Source: a virus. Taken from it: DNA of 25,850 nt. The stretch lies in the IMG/VR virus record IMGVR_UViG_3300032334_000254, positions 1 through 25,850 of that record. One strand, given 5' to 3'. Of the stretch, positions 4,795-14,611 are shown in pieces. Every line of letters begins with the position of its first letter. Position 1 is the stretch's first letter. The notes under the pieces were generated by a model. It did no database searches. It was not told the origin of the DNA and worked only from the letters and a program-made list of their open reading frames with translations. Position numbers and translations under genes: made by a program.

Positions 4795-6654
4795 GTGGCA
4801 GAGAATTCAGCAGATATAGCTAAGAGGATTATCCTCGGCTGCGTTGCAGAAGGTATGACTATCGACGCCGCTTGCGGTTCTGCCGGTAAGTCGATGAAGA
4901 CGTATGAGTACTACCGTCGCACCGATAAGGTATTTGCAGATAAGATTGATCGTACCCGGCTCGGCCTGAAGGACAAGCAGTTCCAAGGTGGAGACGTTCA
5001 CGATATCGATTTCGTCGAGTTCCGCCAGCGATTCCTACACTCCAAGACTTTTCCACATCAAATCAACCTAATAGATGTGATTGAAGGACGCAACCCATCG
5101 TGGTTGCACCCAAGTATGAAGTACGAACCGGGCCTAGCGGCAAACCGTGTACTTATTAACATTCCGCCAAACCACGCCAAGTCCATTACGGTCACGGTCG
5201 ACTACGTCACGTGGAAGGTAGCTCAGAACCCGAACTTCCGAGTTTTGATTGTATCCCAGACACAGCAGTTAGCTGCCGACTTTCTCTACGCCATCAAGCA
5301 AAGACTAACGCATCCTATGTATGCAGACCTCCAAAGTGCTTATGCTGCTGGTGTAGGGTTTAACTCTAAGACTGCATCTTGGCAGGCAACCCGCGTCACC
5401 TTCGGTGATGAGCTTCGTGAATCTTCTGAAAAGGATCCGAACATCGAGGCCGTCGGTATCGGCGGTCAAATTTACGGCAAGCGTGCCGATATGATTATTG
5501 TCGATGACGCGGTCACACTTAAGAACGCTAACGAGTTTGAGAAGCAGATACGCTGGTTAACCCAGGACGTACGCTCTCGTCTTAACCCTACCGGTAAGTT
5601 AATTGTTATTGGTACTCGTGTAGCCTCGGTTGACCTATACCGCGAACTACGTAACGAAGACCGCTACCCAGGCGGTCAGGTTCCGTGGAAGTATCTAGCG
5701 ATGCCGGCACTTCTTGAGATTGATGAGAACCCCGACAAGTGGGTTACCCTATGGCCAGCATCCGATGCTCCATTTGATGGACAGGGTGAGGACGATAAGA
5801 ACGAAGACGGTCTATATCCTAGATGGTCTGGTCGTAACTTATATAACGAACGCCAAGCGATGGATGCTTCGACGTGGGCGCTGGTCTACCAGCAACAAGA
5901 TGTATCTGAGAACGCAGCGTTTGACCCAGTATGTGTTCGTGGCTCTATGGATGGAATGCGTAAAGCAGGACGTCTGGAGATGGGACATCCCGGTCATCCA
6001 AAAGACTTAACAGGCTTCAGCTTTATCTGCGGTATGGACCCGGCGATTGTTGGCGATACCGCGGCAGTCTGCTACGCCATTGACCGTAATACTAGTAAGC
6101 GCTACATCGTAGACGTTATCAAGATTACCAAGCCTAGCCCGCAGCAAATCCGCGACATCATTCTTAACTGGACGCAGCTCTACAGTCCGTCCGAGTGGAT
6201 TATTGAGAAGAACGCTTTCCAGGCATTCTTGACGCAGGATGAAGGCATCAGATTATTCTTGGCAGGACGCGGCGTTATCTTGCGTGAACACCATACCGGT
6301 TCTAATAAATGGGACTCAGGCTTTGGTGTTGCATCTATGGCTACCTTATTTGGTACCAAGCAGCAAGACGGTAAGCATCACCGCGACAACTTGATACACC
6401 TACCGAGTGATCAGACAGAGAACATTAAGGCTCTAGTAGAGCAGTTGATTACGTGGACACCTACGACTAAGGGTAAGACCGATATCGTAATGGCGCTCTG
6501 GTTCTGTGAGATCCGAGCACGTGAGATGCTCAACTACGGTCAGTACGCAACGCACCACCTTAAGAATCCTTTCCTCTCCAGGGCGGAGTTGGGAAAGCGA
6601 GTGGTCATCAATATAGATGAGGCACTTGCAGCACAGAACAAAACATTCGTCTAG
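4795..6654 (+). CDS. terL: Terminase large subunit
   Basis: The packaging motor ATPase and nuclease that cuts concatemeric DNA and pumps it through the portal. ATPase domain: Walker A-like NIPPNHAKS (about 122-130), Walker B MIIVDD (233-238) and the coupling motif IGTR (272-275). RNase H-like nuclease: the acidic residues are D415 in GMDPAI, E471 in IIEKNAF and D563 in KTDIVMALWF. Length 619 is normal, but the first 55 or so residues look like a helix-turn-helix (IDAACGSAGKSMKTYEYYRR) of the kind found in small terminases, and no separate small subunit is seen. The start is GTG, with AGGAG 7 nt upstream, at the head of the rightward operon. Codons here look more GC-rich than in the genes at 9-17 kb. 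Confidence 0.93.
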   Translation: MAENSADIAKRIILGCVAEGMTIDAACGSAGKSMKTYEYYRRTDKVFADKIDRTRLGLKDKQFQGGDVHDIDFVEFRQRFLHSKTFPHQINLIDVIEGRNPSWLHPSMKYEPGLAANRVLINIPPNHAKSITVTVDYVTWKVAQNPNFRVLIVSQTQQLAADFLYAIKQRLTHPMYADLQSAYAAGVGFNSKTASWQATRVTFGDELRESSEKDPNIEAVGIGGQIYGKRADMIIVDDAVTLKNANEFEKQIRWLTQDVRSRLNPTGKLIVIGTRVASVDLYRELRNEDRYPGGQVPWKYLAMPALLEIDENPDKWVTLWPASDAPFDGQGEDDKNEDGLYPRWSGRNLYNERQAMDASTWALVYQQQDVSENAAFDPVCVRGSMDGMRKAGRLEMGHPGHPKDLTGFSFICGMDPAIVGDTAAVCYAIDRNTSKRYIVDVIKITKPSPQQIRDIILNWTQLYSPSEWIIEKNAFQAFLTQDEGIRLFLAGRGVILREHHTGSNKWDSGFGVASMATLFGTKQQDGKHHRDNLIHLPSDQTENIKALVEQLITWTPTTKGKTDIVMALWFCEIRAREMLNYGQYATHHLKNPFLSRAELGKRVVINIDEALAAQNKTFV

Positions 6655-6663
6655 GAGACAATA

Positions 6664-6852
6664 ATGGCACTAACACCAAGTTGGATGACCAACGCAGAAG
6701 GTGAAGAAGAATACATTGATAAGGGCGCTGTAAAGATGCCTCAAATCAACCCAGTAGTAGATGCTCGCTACGCAGCAGGCAAAGCACAGGCTATTAAAAA
6801 CGATTACGTTGAATGGCCAACTCGCATTCACGCTGACGACGAAGGATACTAA
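6664..6852 (+). CDS. Hypothetical protein, 62 aa
   Basis: Function not recognised. A small acidic soluble protein (SWMTNAEGEEEYIDKGA..., ending HADDEGY) between terL and the next head gene, with AGGAG before the ATG. Its position suggests a minor role in packaging or head assembly. Confidence 0.7.
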   Translation: MALTPSWMTNAEGEEEYIDKGAVKMPQINPVVDARYAAGKAQAIKNDYVEWPTRIHADDEGY

Positions 6853-6853
6853 T

Positions 6854-7390
6854 ATGGCAATGACACGCGAGCAATATGAAAATCGACGCTCTTGGCTTAT
6901 CGATACAGCGGAAACTCCTGAAGATAAGAAGAAGCTTGCATCTGATCTAGCAAAGCTAGATGCTGCTTACAAGGCACAGGTTCTTGCAGAAAAGAAGAAA
7001 GAACTTACTCCAGCACAGCGTGCAAAGATTGTTAATGATTCACGTCGTAGTAATCAACCTCGCATTGGTACAAGGTTAGAAGAAGACCAGCAAGATGATT
7101 ACCATATGGCAGTTGAAGTAGCTGGTCAGTCAGCAGATACACCAGCTCAGAAGTCTGCTAAGAAGCGTGCGGAAGCTACTGCTCGTGATTTTGAAAGACG
7201 CTTCCCAACTTTGTCTGAACGACCATCTGGAACACAAGCAGGACACCACGTTACTAGTGGAGATAATCATACTAAGCCAGTATCTGCTGCTGATAAGCAA
7301 GCAGAGGCAAAGCGTCCAGCTGTCGGTAACGACAAGTCTGCAGCTAAGAAGGCAAACGGTCCTTCTTGGAACAACGGATACACTAACTAA
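6854..7390 (+). CDS. Charged helical protein, 178 aa, between terL and portal
   Basis: Function not recognised. Highly charged, Lys-, Ala- and Gln-rich, with long predicted helices (REQYENRRSWLIDTAETPED; LASDLAKLDAAYKAQVLAEK) and a disordered, basic C-terminal half ending in NGPSWNNGYTN. The first ATG after the 62-aa stop (6854) has GAAGG upstream; an upstream in-frame extension to 6761 overlaps the previous gene and is less likely. Composition and location fit a head-assembly or DNA-binding accessory protein, but a second scaffold candidate lies just before the capsid gene. Confidence 0.7.
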   Translation: MAMTREQYENRRSWLIDTAETPEDKKKLASDLAKLDAAYKAQVLAEKKKELTPAQRAKIVNDSRRSNQPRIGTRLEEDQQDDYHMAVEVAGQSADTPAQKSAKKRAEATARDFERRFPTLSERPSGTQAGHHVTSGDNHTKPVSAADKQAEAKRPAVGNDKSAAKKANGPSWNNGYTN

Positions 7391-7398
7391 GGATTACA

Positions 7399-9156
7399 AT
7401 GCTAACAGTTAAAGAGGTTACCGCTAAGGTATCTCGCTTACAGACCAAGTACGCAGCGCGTGATGGTCGTATGCGTGACGTCCTTGCCGTACGTCAGGGA
7501 GACATCTCCAAGGTCTACCCATCAATGTTTTCTGATGAGTACCCAAAGCCACTCGTCGCTAACATCATTGACGTCGCAGCACGTGACCTTGCAGAGTCTA
7601 TGGCACCACTGCCATCATTTAACTGTTCAGCATCTAATACCGTATCTGATACAGCACGCAAGGCAGCAGACCTACGTGGTCGTATCGCTAATTACTATGT
7701 AGATCGTTCAGAACTAGGCGTACAGATGTACACCGGTGCTGATTGGTATAACACTTACGGTATGTTGATTGGTCGCGTTGAGCTTGATTATGAGCACGAC
7801 AACCCAATTATTAAGATGATTAACCCGTTTGGTACATACCCAGAGATTGACCGTTTTGGTCGTTGCCTATCTTTGACACAGATTGTTGGTATGGATGCAC
7901 AGACCTTGGCTTCTATGTACCCTGAGTTCTACAACGAAATCGTTGGAAAGAACCAGTACACGCCAGGTTCTCCTTATCTATCTTTGGTCAGATACCACGA
8001 CAAAGACCAAGATCTTATTTACCTACCAGAACGAAACGGCTTAGTTCTATCTAATACGCCAAACCCAGTTGGTGAATGTATGGCACGCGTTGCTATGCGT
8101 CCATCTATTGACGGTGAAGCACGTGGTCAGTATGACGATGTGCTTGGTGTTCAGCTTGCTCGTGCTCGTATGGCAGTACTTCAGATTCAAGCAGCAGAAA
8201 AATCTATCCAAGCACCTATTGCTATCCCACAGGATGTGCAAGAACTTGCTCTCGGACCAGATTCTATTATGCGTTCTGCTAACCCACAGGGTATTCGTCG
8301 CGTTCCTCTTGAACTTCCAGCTGGTGTATTTGGTGAATCAAGCGTACTAGAGCGTGAACTCCGCACGGGTGCACGCTATCCAGAGACTCGTGGTGGTAAC
8401 TCAGATGCGTCTATCGTCACAGGCCGTGGTGTACAGGCTCTTCAAGCTGGCTTTGATACACAGATCAAGGCAGCGCAGTCACAGTTTGCTCGTATGTTTG
8501 TTGAACTCGTTGGCCTTTGCTTTAAGACTGACGAAAAGATTTTTGGTAACAAGGTCAAGGAAATTCGTGGCGTCGATGACGGCACACCTTATACAATAAA
8601 GTATTCACCAGCTAAAGCAATTAACGGCGATTACACCGTAGATGTTCGCTACGGAATTATGTCTGGTATGAATCCAAACAACGCAACAGTAGCTTTGCTA
8701 CAGATGCGTTCAGATAAACTTGTTTCACGCGACTATGTACGTCGTGAACTTCCAATCGAAATTAACGTCGGTCAGGAAGAACAAAAGGTTGACATCGAAG
8801 AGATGCGTGATGCACTTCGTGCAGCTATTGGGCAGACTGCTCTTGCAATCCCACAGATGGTTGCACAGGGTCAAGACCCAATGAAAATTATTACTTCCTT
8901 TGCAGAGATGATCAAGAATCGTCAAAAGGGAATGAGTATTGAGACTGTTGTGGAGAAGGCGTTTACGCCAGAACCTCAGCCTGAGACAGCAGCGATGCAG
9001 CCTCAGCCCCCAGTAGCAGGTATGGCTCCCGCCTCTGCCTCGCAGCCAAGTATGGAACAACCTGGCGGTGCAGCCCCTGCTGCTGGCGGTCCACAAGCCC
9101 CACAAGGAAAACCAGATATTGCATCATTGCTCGCATCAATCAGCGGCGCGGCATAA
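7399..9156 (+). CDS. Portal protein
   Basis: The dodecameric ring at the capsid vertex through which DNA enters and leaves. The sequence follows the portal pattern: helical N-terminus, the conserved region ANIIDVAARDLAESMAPLPS near residue 55, a central clip/stem region (INPFGTYPEIDRFGR at about 140-155), and the later helical segment with RYPETRGGNSDASIVTG, typical of actinophage portals. The last 60 or so residues are Pro-, Gln-, Ala- and Gly-rich and probably disordered. Length 585 is usual. AAGGA lies upstream. Its place after terL supports the call. Confidence 0.85.
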   Translation: MLTVKEVTAKVSRLQTKYAARDGRMRDVLAVRQGDISKVYPSMFSDEYPKPLVANIIDVAARDLAESMAPLPSFNCSASNTVSDTARKAADLRGRIANYYVDRSELGVQMYTGADWYNTYGMLIGRVELDYEHDNPIIKMINPFGTYPEIDRFGRCLSLTQIVGMDAQTLASMYPEFYNEIVGKNQYTPGSPYLSLVRYHDKDQDLIYLPERNGLVLSNTPNPVGECMARVAMRPSIDGEARGQYDDVLGVQLARARMAVLQIQAAEKSIQAPIAIPQDVQELALGPDSIMRSANPQGIRRVPLELPAGVFGESSVLERELRTGARYPETRGGNSDASIVTGRGVQALQAGFDTQIKAAQSQFARMFVELVGLCFKTDEKIFGNKVKEIRGVDDGTPYTIKYSPAKAINGDYTVDVRYGIMSGMNPNNATVALLQMRSDKLVSRDYVRRELPIEINVGQEEQKVDIEEMRDALRAAIGQTALAIPQMVAQGQDPMKIITSFAEMIKNRQKGMSIETVVEKAFTPEPQPETAAMQPQPPVAGMAPASASQPSMEQPGGAAPAAGGPQAPQGKPDIASLLASISGAA

Positions 9157-9173
9157 CGCGAGGGAGGTGAAAT

Positions 9174-9311
9174 ATGAAAAAAGGAACACAGGCACCAGCT
9201 CCAATGTCTCAGCCAGTTGAAGGCAGCAAGGCAGGAGATAAGGTATCAGGCGGTAAGGTAATGGCTCCATTCGCTGGAGCAGCTAAGCCAGGCAAAGCAG
9301 TTAAGAAGTAA
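9174..9311 (+). CDS. Small basic protein, 45 aa
   Basis: A tiny Lys-, Ala- and Gly-rich protein (MKKGTQAPAPMSQPVEGSKA..., ending KAVKK) with an excellent GGGAGGTGA ribosome binding site. Predicted disordered and basic. Similar in style to the 54-aa protein at 19337, and may be a minor virion protein. Function unknown. Confidence 0.6.
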   Translation: MKKGTQAPAPMSQPVEGSKAGDKVSGGKVMAPFAGAAKPGKAVKK

Positions 9312-9338
9312 ATAACTTTACGAAGCGGAGTGTACTGG

Positions 9339-9557
9339 ATGGATAAGAATAAAGTTCGACGTCCAGTACGCTTCGCTGACTTCTTAGTAGTTGGCGCGGA
9401 ACTTGTATATAACATAATGCAAGTGTTTACAGCAGCCACAGAAGATTTATTAGAATTATCCGTTTACAATGCGAATCGCACAACGGAATTAAACAAAGCG
9501 TGGGAAGACTTCGCTACAGATTTAGAAACTATTCAGGAGGATACAGATGGCGCTTGA
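9339..9557 (+). CDS. Hypothetical protein, 72 aa
   Basis: Function not recognised. A helical protein with a hydrophobic middle (FADFLVVGAELVYNIMQVF) and an acidic C-terminus. The ATG at 9339 (MDKNKVRRP) is preferred, with GGAG 8 nt upstream; a GTG at 9330 would add three residues. It overlaps the next gene's start by 11 nt. Confidence 0.65.
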   Translation: MDKNKVRRPVRFADFLVVGAELVYNIMQVFTAATEDLLELSVYNANRTTELNKAWEDFATDLETIQEDTDGA

Positions 9558-9966
9558 AGACGCTAAGAACCCTATGCAGGGTGTATCAGGTCCTGGACCT
9601 TACGCAAAGCGTACAGATTTGCAATACAAGCCAGATGCTTACGGCGAAGGTGTTGCATACGAAGCAGCAAAATCTGGTGCCCCATTAGCGCGTGCACCAA
9701 AATCACCAATGCTTTCAGAGGCACCAGTAGTTCCTACACTGCAGACTCCAGTCACAGGATTATTTGAACCAACACAGCGCCCTGATGAACCAGTAACACA
9801 CGGTATTGACTTAGGCCCTGGCGGTGGAGCAAATGTACTTGCTATGCCAGATCAAGCACAGTCTCAATATACAAATGCTTACGACATATTTACTCAAATG
9901 GCATCAAGCCCTGATGCTTCTCCAACAATCAAGTATTTGGCGCAGCGTATTCAGCAGGGATTTTAA
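9547..9966 (+). CDS. Hypothetical virion-operon protein, 139 aa
   Basis: Function not recognised. A Pro-, Ala- and Gly-rich, probably disordered protein ending in a helix (SPTIKYLAQRIQQGF). AGGAGG precedes the ATG. Its stop touches the start of the giant virion protein, so it may be a chaperone or a partner of that protein; this is inferred only from position. Confidence 0.7.
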   Translation: MALEDAKNPMQGVSGPGPYAKRTDLQYKPDAYGEGVAYEAAKSGAPLARAPKSPMLSEAPVVPTLQTPVTGLFEPTQRPDEPVTHGIDLGPGGGANVLAMPDQAQSQYTNAYDIFTQMASSPDASPTIKYLAQRIQQGF

Positions 9967-12900
9967 ATGGGTTCTAGTTCATTTATTAACAACTGGGTTA
10001 CTCCAGACCTTGCTCGAACACCAGCACTTGCTGCTGATGTTTCTAATTCTCCTCAACCTCATCTTGTTGCACCTATTGCATCATTTGCAAATAAAGGCGT
10101 TGCAGTACAGAACGCTATTCAAGATCACCAAGAGGGAAACGGTTCACAAAGCTTTTGGGCTAAGTTAGCAAGCCCTGCTCTTACTGGTCTTGAATGGCTT
10201 GGTAAGGGTATCAAAGAAGTCCAAAGAGACTATAAGTTTACTCACGCTGTATATACAGACCACGGTTTCCTACAAGGATTTGCTGTAACACTTGGTGTTA
10301 TTGGCGGCGGTGTAGGTGGCGCTCTCCTTGGTGGTCCTGTTGGTGCCATCGTTGGAGCAGACCTTGCAGGTGCTGGTCTTCGCAAACTATCACAAGTTCC
10401 AATCTGGAAAGATACCTATAGCGATTCATACGCTAAGAGCGAAGATGAGAACTATGTTGTTTCACCAGGACGTGACTTTACTAATGCTGCATCTAAGGCA
10501 TTTCAGGCAGTTGGCGCTGAAGGCGTAGCGAAGTCTTTAAAAACAACAGATGTAAAGTCTGGTTCAGTAGGAACACCTATTGGAAACATTGATTTTAAAC
10601 TTGGCTCAGCAGGCTCTGTCATTTCTGGTATTGGCGATTTAACTTTTGACATCGTTGCAGATCCTGTAATGATTATAGGTCGCTTCAACCAGTTGATGAA
10701 GACTGGTAAATTATTTAAGGCTGGCACTACAGAACTTAAGTATCCTATTATGGAGACAGTTCCAGGCGTCAAAGATTTTATTACGGCGCGTACTAAACTT
10801 GCTATTAACTCTGAGCAAATCGATGCTGTACGAGCAGGTAATACTGCAGTAAATGCTGTTTCAAGAACTTACAACAGAGCACTTGAAGATATTGCAGATA
10901 CTGTTAAAAATGCTAAGCCTACTGAAAATGCTACAGCAACTCAGGTAGCAGCTGGTGATTTGGCTGCAAAGTATCCACAACTTGGCCCAGTAAACGTGGG
11001 ACGTATGGCTGTAGAAAAAATGGATACACCTGATAAGGTACACGATTTTATTAAGACAGCACTTTATCTAGGTGAACTAGATGGCAACCTTGCTGGTCAA
11101 GCTATGCTTCCATCACGCACTTTGCTCCGAGCAAAGCTTGGCGACCTAACAGTCGTAGATGCTTTAAGAAACTCTAATGTTGCAAAATATATTATTGACG
11201 CTAATGGCAATAAGGTCATCAATCCAGAATACAAAGATTTAAGCATTGCTGGTAAAGTAAAGAGAAACTCTTCAAACATCTACAAGACATTCTCTGGATA
11301 TATGCCATATTCAGTAGATCCTGTAACTCAGAAACTTTCGCTTACTAAGTTCCGTTGGAACGCACCAGATGCAGCAACAACTGTATATCGTATTGGTCGC
11401 GTAGGTATGAGCGACAGTGCTTCTAGAATTATGGCTGGTAAGTATGCTGAAGCAGTAGCAACTAACAACCTTGCTCTTGCTCGTAGCATTAAGAATCAAA
11501 CTTTATTCGATACATTTAAAGCTCTTGGCCTACCAGAAGATAACGAATTTGTTAAGAGCGTCTACGATCAAATCAATATGATTGATACTCCGCTTACTGG
11601 TTCACAGGTATACGGAACAGATGTAGCCGGTAATATCCTTGGCGAATATATGACAGCACAAGGACCCAAGACAGCAGGTATTGTTTCTCATCAAGCACAG
11701 GATATGTTTGATATTCCTGACTTCTTTGAAATAAAGAAGATAATGCGTGATGCTGGCTTGCATACCAAGTTTGTAGGTAAACTTGATGACTTCACAGCAA
11801 AGTTTTATACAAACTCAATCTTTAAACCTTTAGCCCTTGCTACAGCAGGATTTGGTATTCGCGTAGCAGCAGCTGAAATGATTCCTACATTTGCTCGTTA
11901 TGGTGTAATCAATACATTTAAAGCTAAACTTGTTACAGCAGTAGCAAAGTCTCGCTATGATTTAGCGCCTAAAGAAGCAAGCAACGTATTTAGCGCTACT
12001 ATGACTGCACTTGGCTTGCACGCTGGAATTGGCCCAGATGTATTGCAGGCGGGATTCCCTGCTTTCCAAGAAGCAAAGCGTCGTGGTCTTGAGTTTGCGG
12101 CAAAGTTGCTTCCAGAAGATCAGATTGAATTGGCAACTCGTATTGTTCTAACAAACAATGGTCACTTCCTTTCAGAAGCAGTATCTACTGGACACGGATA
12201 CGATGCTGATGTTCAGTATCAGATGAATCAAGCTGCACATTACTATTTCCAGATTCAGAAGAACAGTCCTCTATATCGAGACTTGCCTCAATGGACAACA
12301 TATTCTCCATCTGATATCCATTATCCAACACGCTATGCAACAAACCTTAATAAGGCAGCACAAGAAGCGTCTAATAAAAATATCGCTCAGGATTTACTTA
12401 ACGAAGTAAATGCTGGTAAGGGTTACCTTCCTAAGAAGGGTCAAGTTACAAAGCCAAGCGCTGGAGTTATTTCTTCAGAGTTTCATAACACAGATGAATT
12501 TCAAGCTTTGCGCGAAGCGCTTGTTAACAAAGAATATGCTCGTATGCTTGACACCGTTAAGGGAACATACAAGCCATATGCTCCAGAAATGTCAGTACTT
12601 ACTCGTTGGGTAGACTCTGTCTCTAACGGCTCACTTCGTACCTTTGCTCAAGACCGTGTAGATATGACACTAGGAATGCTATTCGGAAAGAATGGCACAT
12701 TCCATCAAGACTTTGCAGAAGCAATAGCAAAAGGTCAGAATGTAGATTTTGACAAGATTGTTGCTTTGACTCGTAAGGATCCGCAGTCTATGCCAGCAGC
12801 AGTTGCTGGACCAATGCTTCAGCCTTATGTGCCATCTAAGAATCCTTTGGTATATATTACAAACCTTGGATTTAAAAAGGTTATTGACCCAATCGTTAAT

Positions 12901-14610
12901 GGTCTTTCACGTGAACCTTTGTACTTAATGCACGTAGCAGATGCCTATGGACGTATGTTGCCACAGATTAAGAATGGCTTCCTTACAGAAGACCAAGCTT
13001 TGCGTATTGCACAGACTCAGGGATCGCTCTCAATGCTTCCTCAGATTCACAATACTGCACTACGTAATCAGTTTGCTCAGATTGCACGTAACTTCTTGCC
13101 GTTCTACTTTGCTCAAGAACAGTCACTTAAACGTGCATTTGCAACACTTAAAGACACAAGCATTGCAAGTCCAGTATTCTCACGAGGTATTCGTTTTTAC
13201 CAACTAGTAGAGCACGCTTTATCTGACCCAACATTTGTTCAAACAGATGACCAAGGAAATAAGTACATCAACTTCTTTGGAGTTGGAGCTTTGGGTGAAG
13301 GCTTCCAAGCAGCGCTACAAGCATATGGTGTTCCTATGGTTTCAGGACTTCCTATCTCTGCTAAGGGTTCGCTTATATCACTTAAGTCAGTTCTTCCAGA
13401 ACTACAAATGCCTGGTGTTTCACCGGTCTTGGCTGTAAGTGCAAACCTTTTGACAGACTGGTTCCCAGAACTAGGTCCTATTACAAAGGGAACTGTTGGC
13501 GATATTTCATATCAGCGTGGAGTATTAGATACACTCCTTCCTGCAGCGTGGCTAAAGACATTGCTTGCTTCAGGAACAGATGTAGTTAACGGCGTATCAT
13601 TTGATATTAGCGGTCAGTACAAGAACGCTCTAGCGTCAGCAATGGCTACTGCTTACTACTATAATCAGGTACCAGATGAGTCAGCAAGCGCACCTGAAAA
13701 ACAAGAGTTTATTGACAGAATTCAGAACAATGCACGATCTGTATTGATTATTAAGACATTTCTCAATCTAGTATCTCCGCTTGCACCACAGGTTAAGCAA
13801 GAAGACTTTGGTCTTCGAGATGAATTCTGGAAGCTCTTTAAGCAAAAGGATGATTTCGGTAGCGCACTCGTAGAGTTTATGGGTACACACGGAAGCCGTT
13901 CTGTATCATTTACTGTAGGCAAGACTGTATCTAATACAGCTGGAGCAAAGTATCCGTACATCCAGAGCACTCTAGACTTTATCAAGGATAACCACGATAA
14001 GTTCTTTACTAAACCTGGACAGCCAACCGTATCTCAGGGCTACTTCTTCTTGATTCCACAAGAAAACCCTAAGAAGGAATCTGATAGAGCCGTATACAAT
14101 ACGCTTCTTAAGATGCACTTGCGTGAGCAAAAGACTCCACAAGAACTTCTTAATAGCTTCTATGTATCACAAGGTGATGCTTTGATGGATCAGCCTATTA
14201 AAGACCACATTGCTAAAATGCAAGAATATCAGTTCTCTCCATTCCTCAAGCAGCAGGAATTGAAGAACTGGTCTGAAACAATGAAGAAGATGGCTAACCT
14301 TCATCCAGTTTGGTATGACGCTTACACAAGTGGTGACGCTCGTCGTCAAGCACAGAACACATACAACCAACTTGTAACTATTTTCTCAGACACTAACCCA
14401 CCTCAGCACGACCAGGCTAAGTTGGTTCAAGGTCTAATCAAGGACTATCAAACTCATCAGCAAAGAATGGCTTCTTTTAAGAGCCTTAACTTGCAGGGTG
14501 TTGCCTCAACATCTGAGGCTCAAAACTGGGAAACATATCTTTTGACACTGTCAGAAAAAGAACCAAAGTTAAAATCTGTAATCAATAGTGTATTCAGGAA
14601 GTTAGGCTAA
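9967..14610 (+). CDS. Very large virion protein, 1547 aa, possible ejected internal protein
   Basis: I do not recognise a named family. The size and its position between portal and capsid genes fit an internal virion or ejection protein rather than a tape measure, which would normally follow the tail genes. Near the N-terminus (about residues 104-138) is a Gly-zipper hydrophobic segment (LGVIGGGVGGALLGGPVGAI), which could insert in a membrane. The rest is mostly alpha-helical with several hydrophobic stretches, for example RNFLPFYFAQEQSLKR in the C-terminal half and repeated Ala/Leu segments, and few Cys. No muralytic motif could be seen. Codons are visibly more AT-rich at third positions than in terL. 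The TAA is followed 1 nt later by the next ATG. Confidence 0.7.
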   Translation: MGSSSFINNWVTPDLARTPALAADVSNSPQPHLVAPIASFANKGVAVQNAIQDHQEGNGSQSFWAKLASPALTGLEWLGKGIKEVQRDYKFTHAVYTDHGFLQGFAVTLGVIGGGVGGALLGGPVGAIVGADLAGAGLRKLSQVPIWKDTYSDSYAKSEDENYVVSPGRDFTNAASKAFQAVGAEGVAKSLKTTDVKSGSVGTPIGNIDFKLGSAGSVISGIGDLTFDIVADPVMIIGRFNQLMKTGKLFKAGTTELKYPIMETVPGVKDFITARTKLAINSEQIDAVRAGNTAVNAVSRTYNRALEDIADTVKNAKPTENATATQVAAGDLAAKYPQLGPVNVGRMAVEKMDTPDKVHDFIKTALYLGELDGNLAGQAMLPSRTLLRAKLGDLTVVDALRNSNVAKYIIDANGNKVINPEYKDLSIAGKVKRNSSNIYKTFSGYMPYSVDPVTQKLSLTKFRWNAPDAATTVYRIGRVGMSDSASRIMAGKYAEAVATNNLALARSIKNQTLFDTFKALGLPEDNEFVKSVYDQINMIDTPLTGSQVYGTDVAGNILGEYMTAQGPKTAGIVSHQAQDMFDIPDFFEIKKIMRDAGLHTKFVGKLDDFTAKFYTNSIFKPLALATAGFGIRVAAAEMIPTFARYGVINTFKAKLVTAVAKSRYDLAPKEASNVFSATMTALGLHAGIGPDVLQAGFPAFQEAKRRGLEFAAKLLPEDQIELATRIVLTNNGHFLSEAVSTGHGYDADVQYQMNQAAHYYFQIQKNSPLYRDLPQWTTYSPSDIHYPTRYATNLNKAAQEASNKNIAQDLLNEVNAGKGYLPKKGQVTKPSAGVISSEFHNTDEFQALREALVNKEYARMLDTVKGTYKPYAPEMSVLTRWVDSVSNGSLRTFAQDRVDMTLGMLFGKNGTFHQDFAEAIAKGQNVDFDKIVALTRKDPQSMPAAVAGPMLQPYVPSKNPLVYITNLGFKKVIDPIVNGLSREPLYLMHVADAYGRMLPQIKNGFLTEDQALRIAQTQGSLSMLPQIHNTALRNQFAQIARNFLPFYFAQEQSLKRAFATLKDTSIASPVFSRGIRFYQLVEHALSDPTFVQTDDQGNKYINFFGVGALGEGFQAALQAYGVPMVSGLPISAKGSLISLKSVLPELQMPGVSPVLAVSANLLTDWFPELGPITKGTVGDISYQRGVLDTLLPAAWLKTLLASGTDVVNGVSFDISGQYKNALASAMATAYYYNQVPDESASAPEKQEFIDRIQNNARSVLIIKTFLNLVSPLAPQVKQEDFGLRDEFWKLFKQKDDFGSALVEFMGTHGSRSVSFTVGKTVSNTAGAKYPYIQSTLDFIKDNHDKFFTKPGQPTVSQGYFFLIPQENPKKESDRAVYNTLLKMHLREQKTPQELLNSFYVSQGDALMDQPIKDHIAKMQEYQFSPFLKQQELKNWSETMKKMANLHPVWYDAYTSGDARRQAQNTYNQLVTIFSDTNPPQHDQAKLVQGLIKDYQTHQQRMASFKSLNLQGVASTSEAQNWETYLLTLSEKEPKLKSVINSVFRKLG

Positions 14611-14611
14611 T

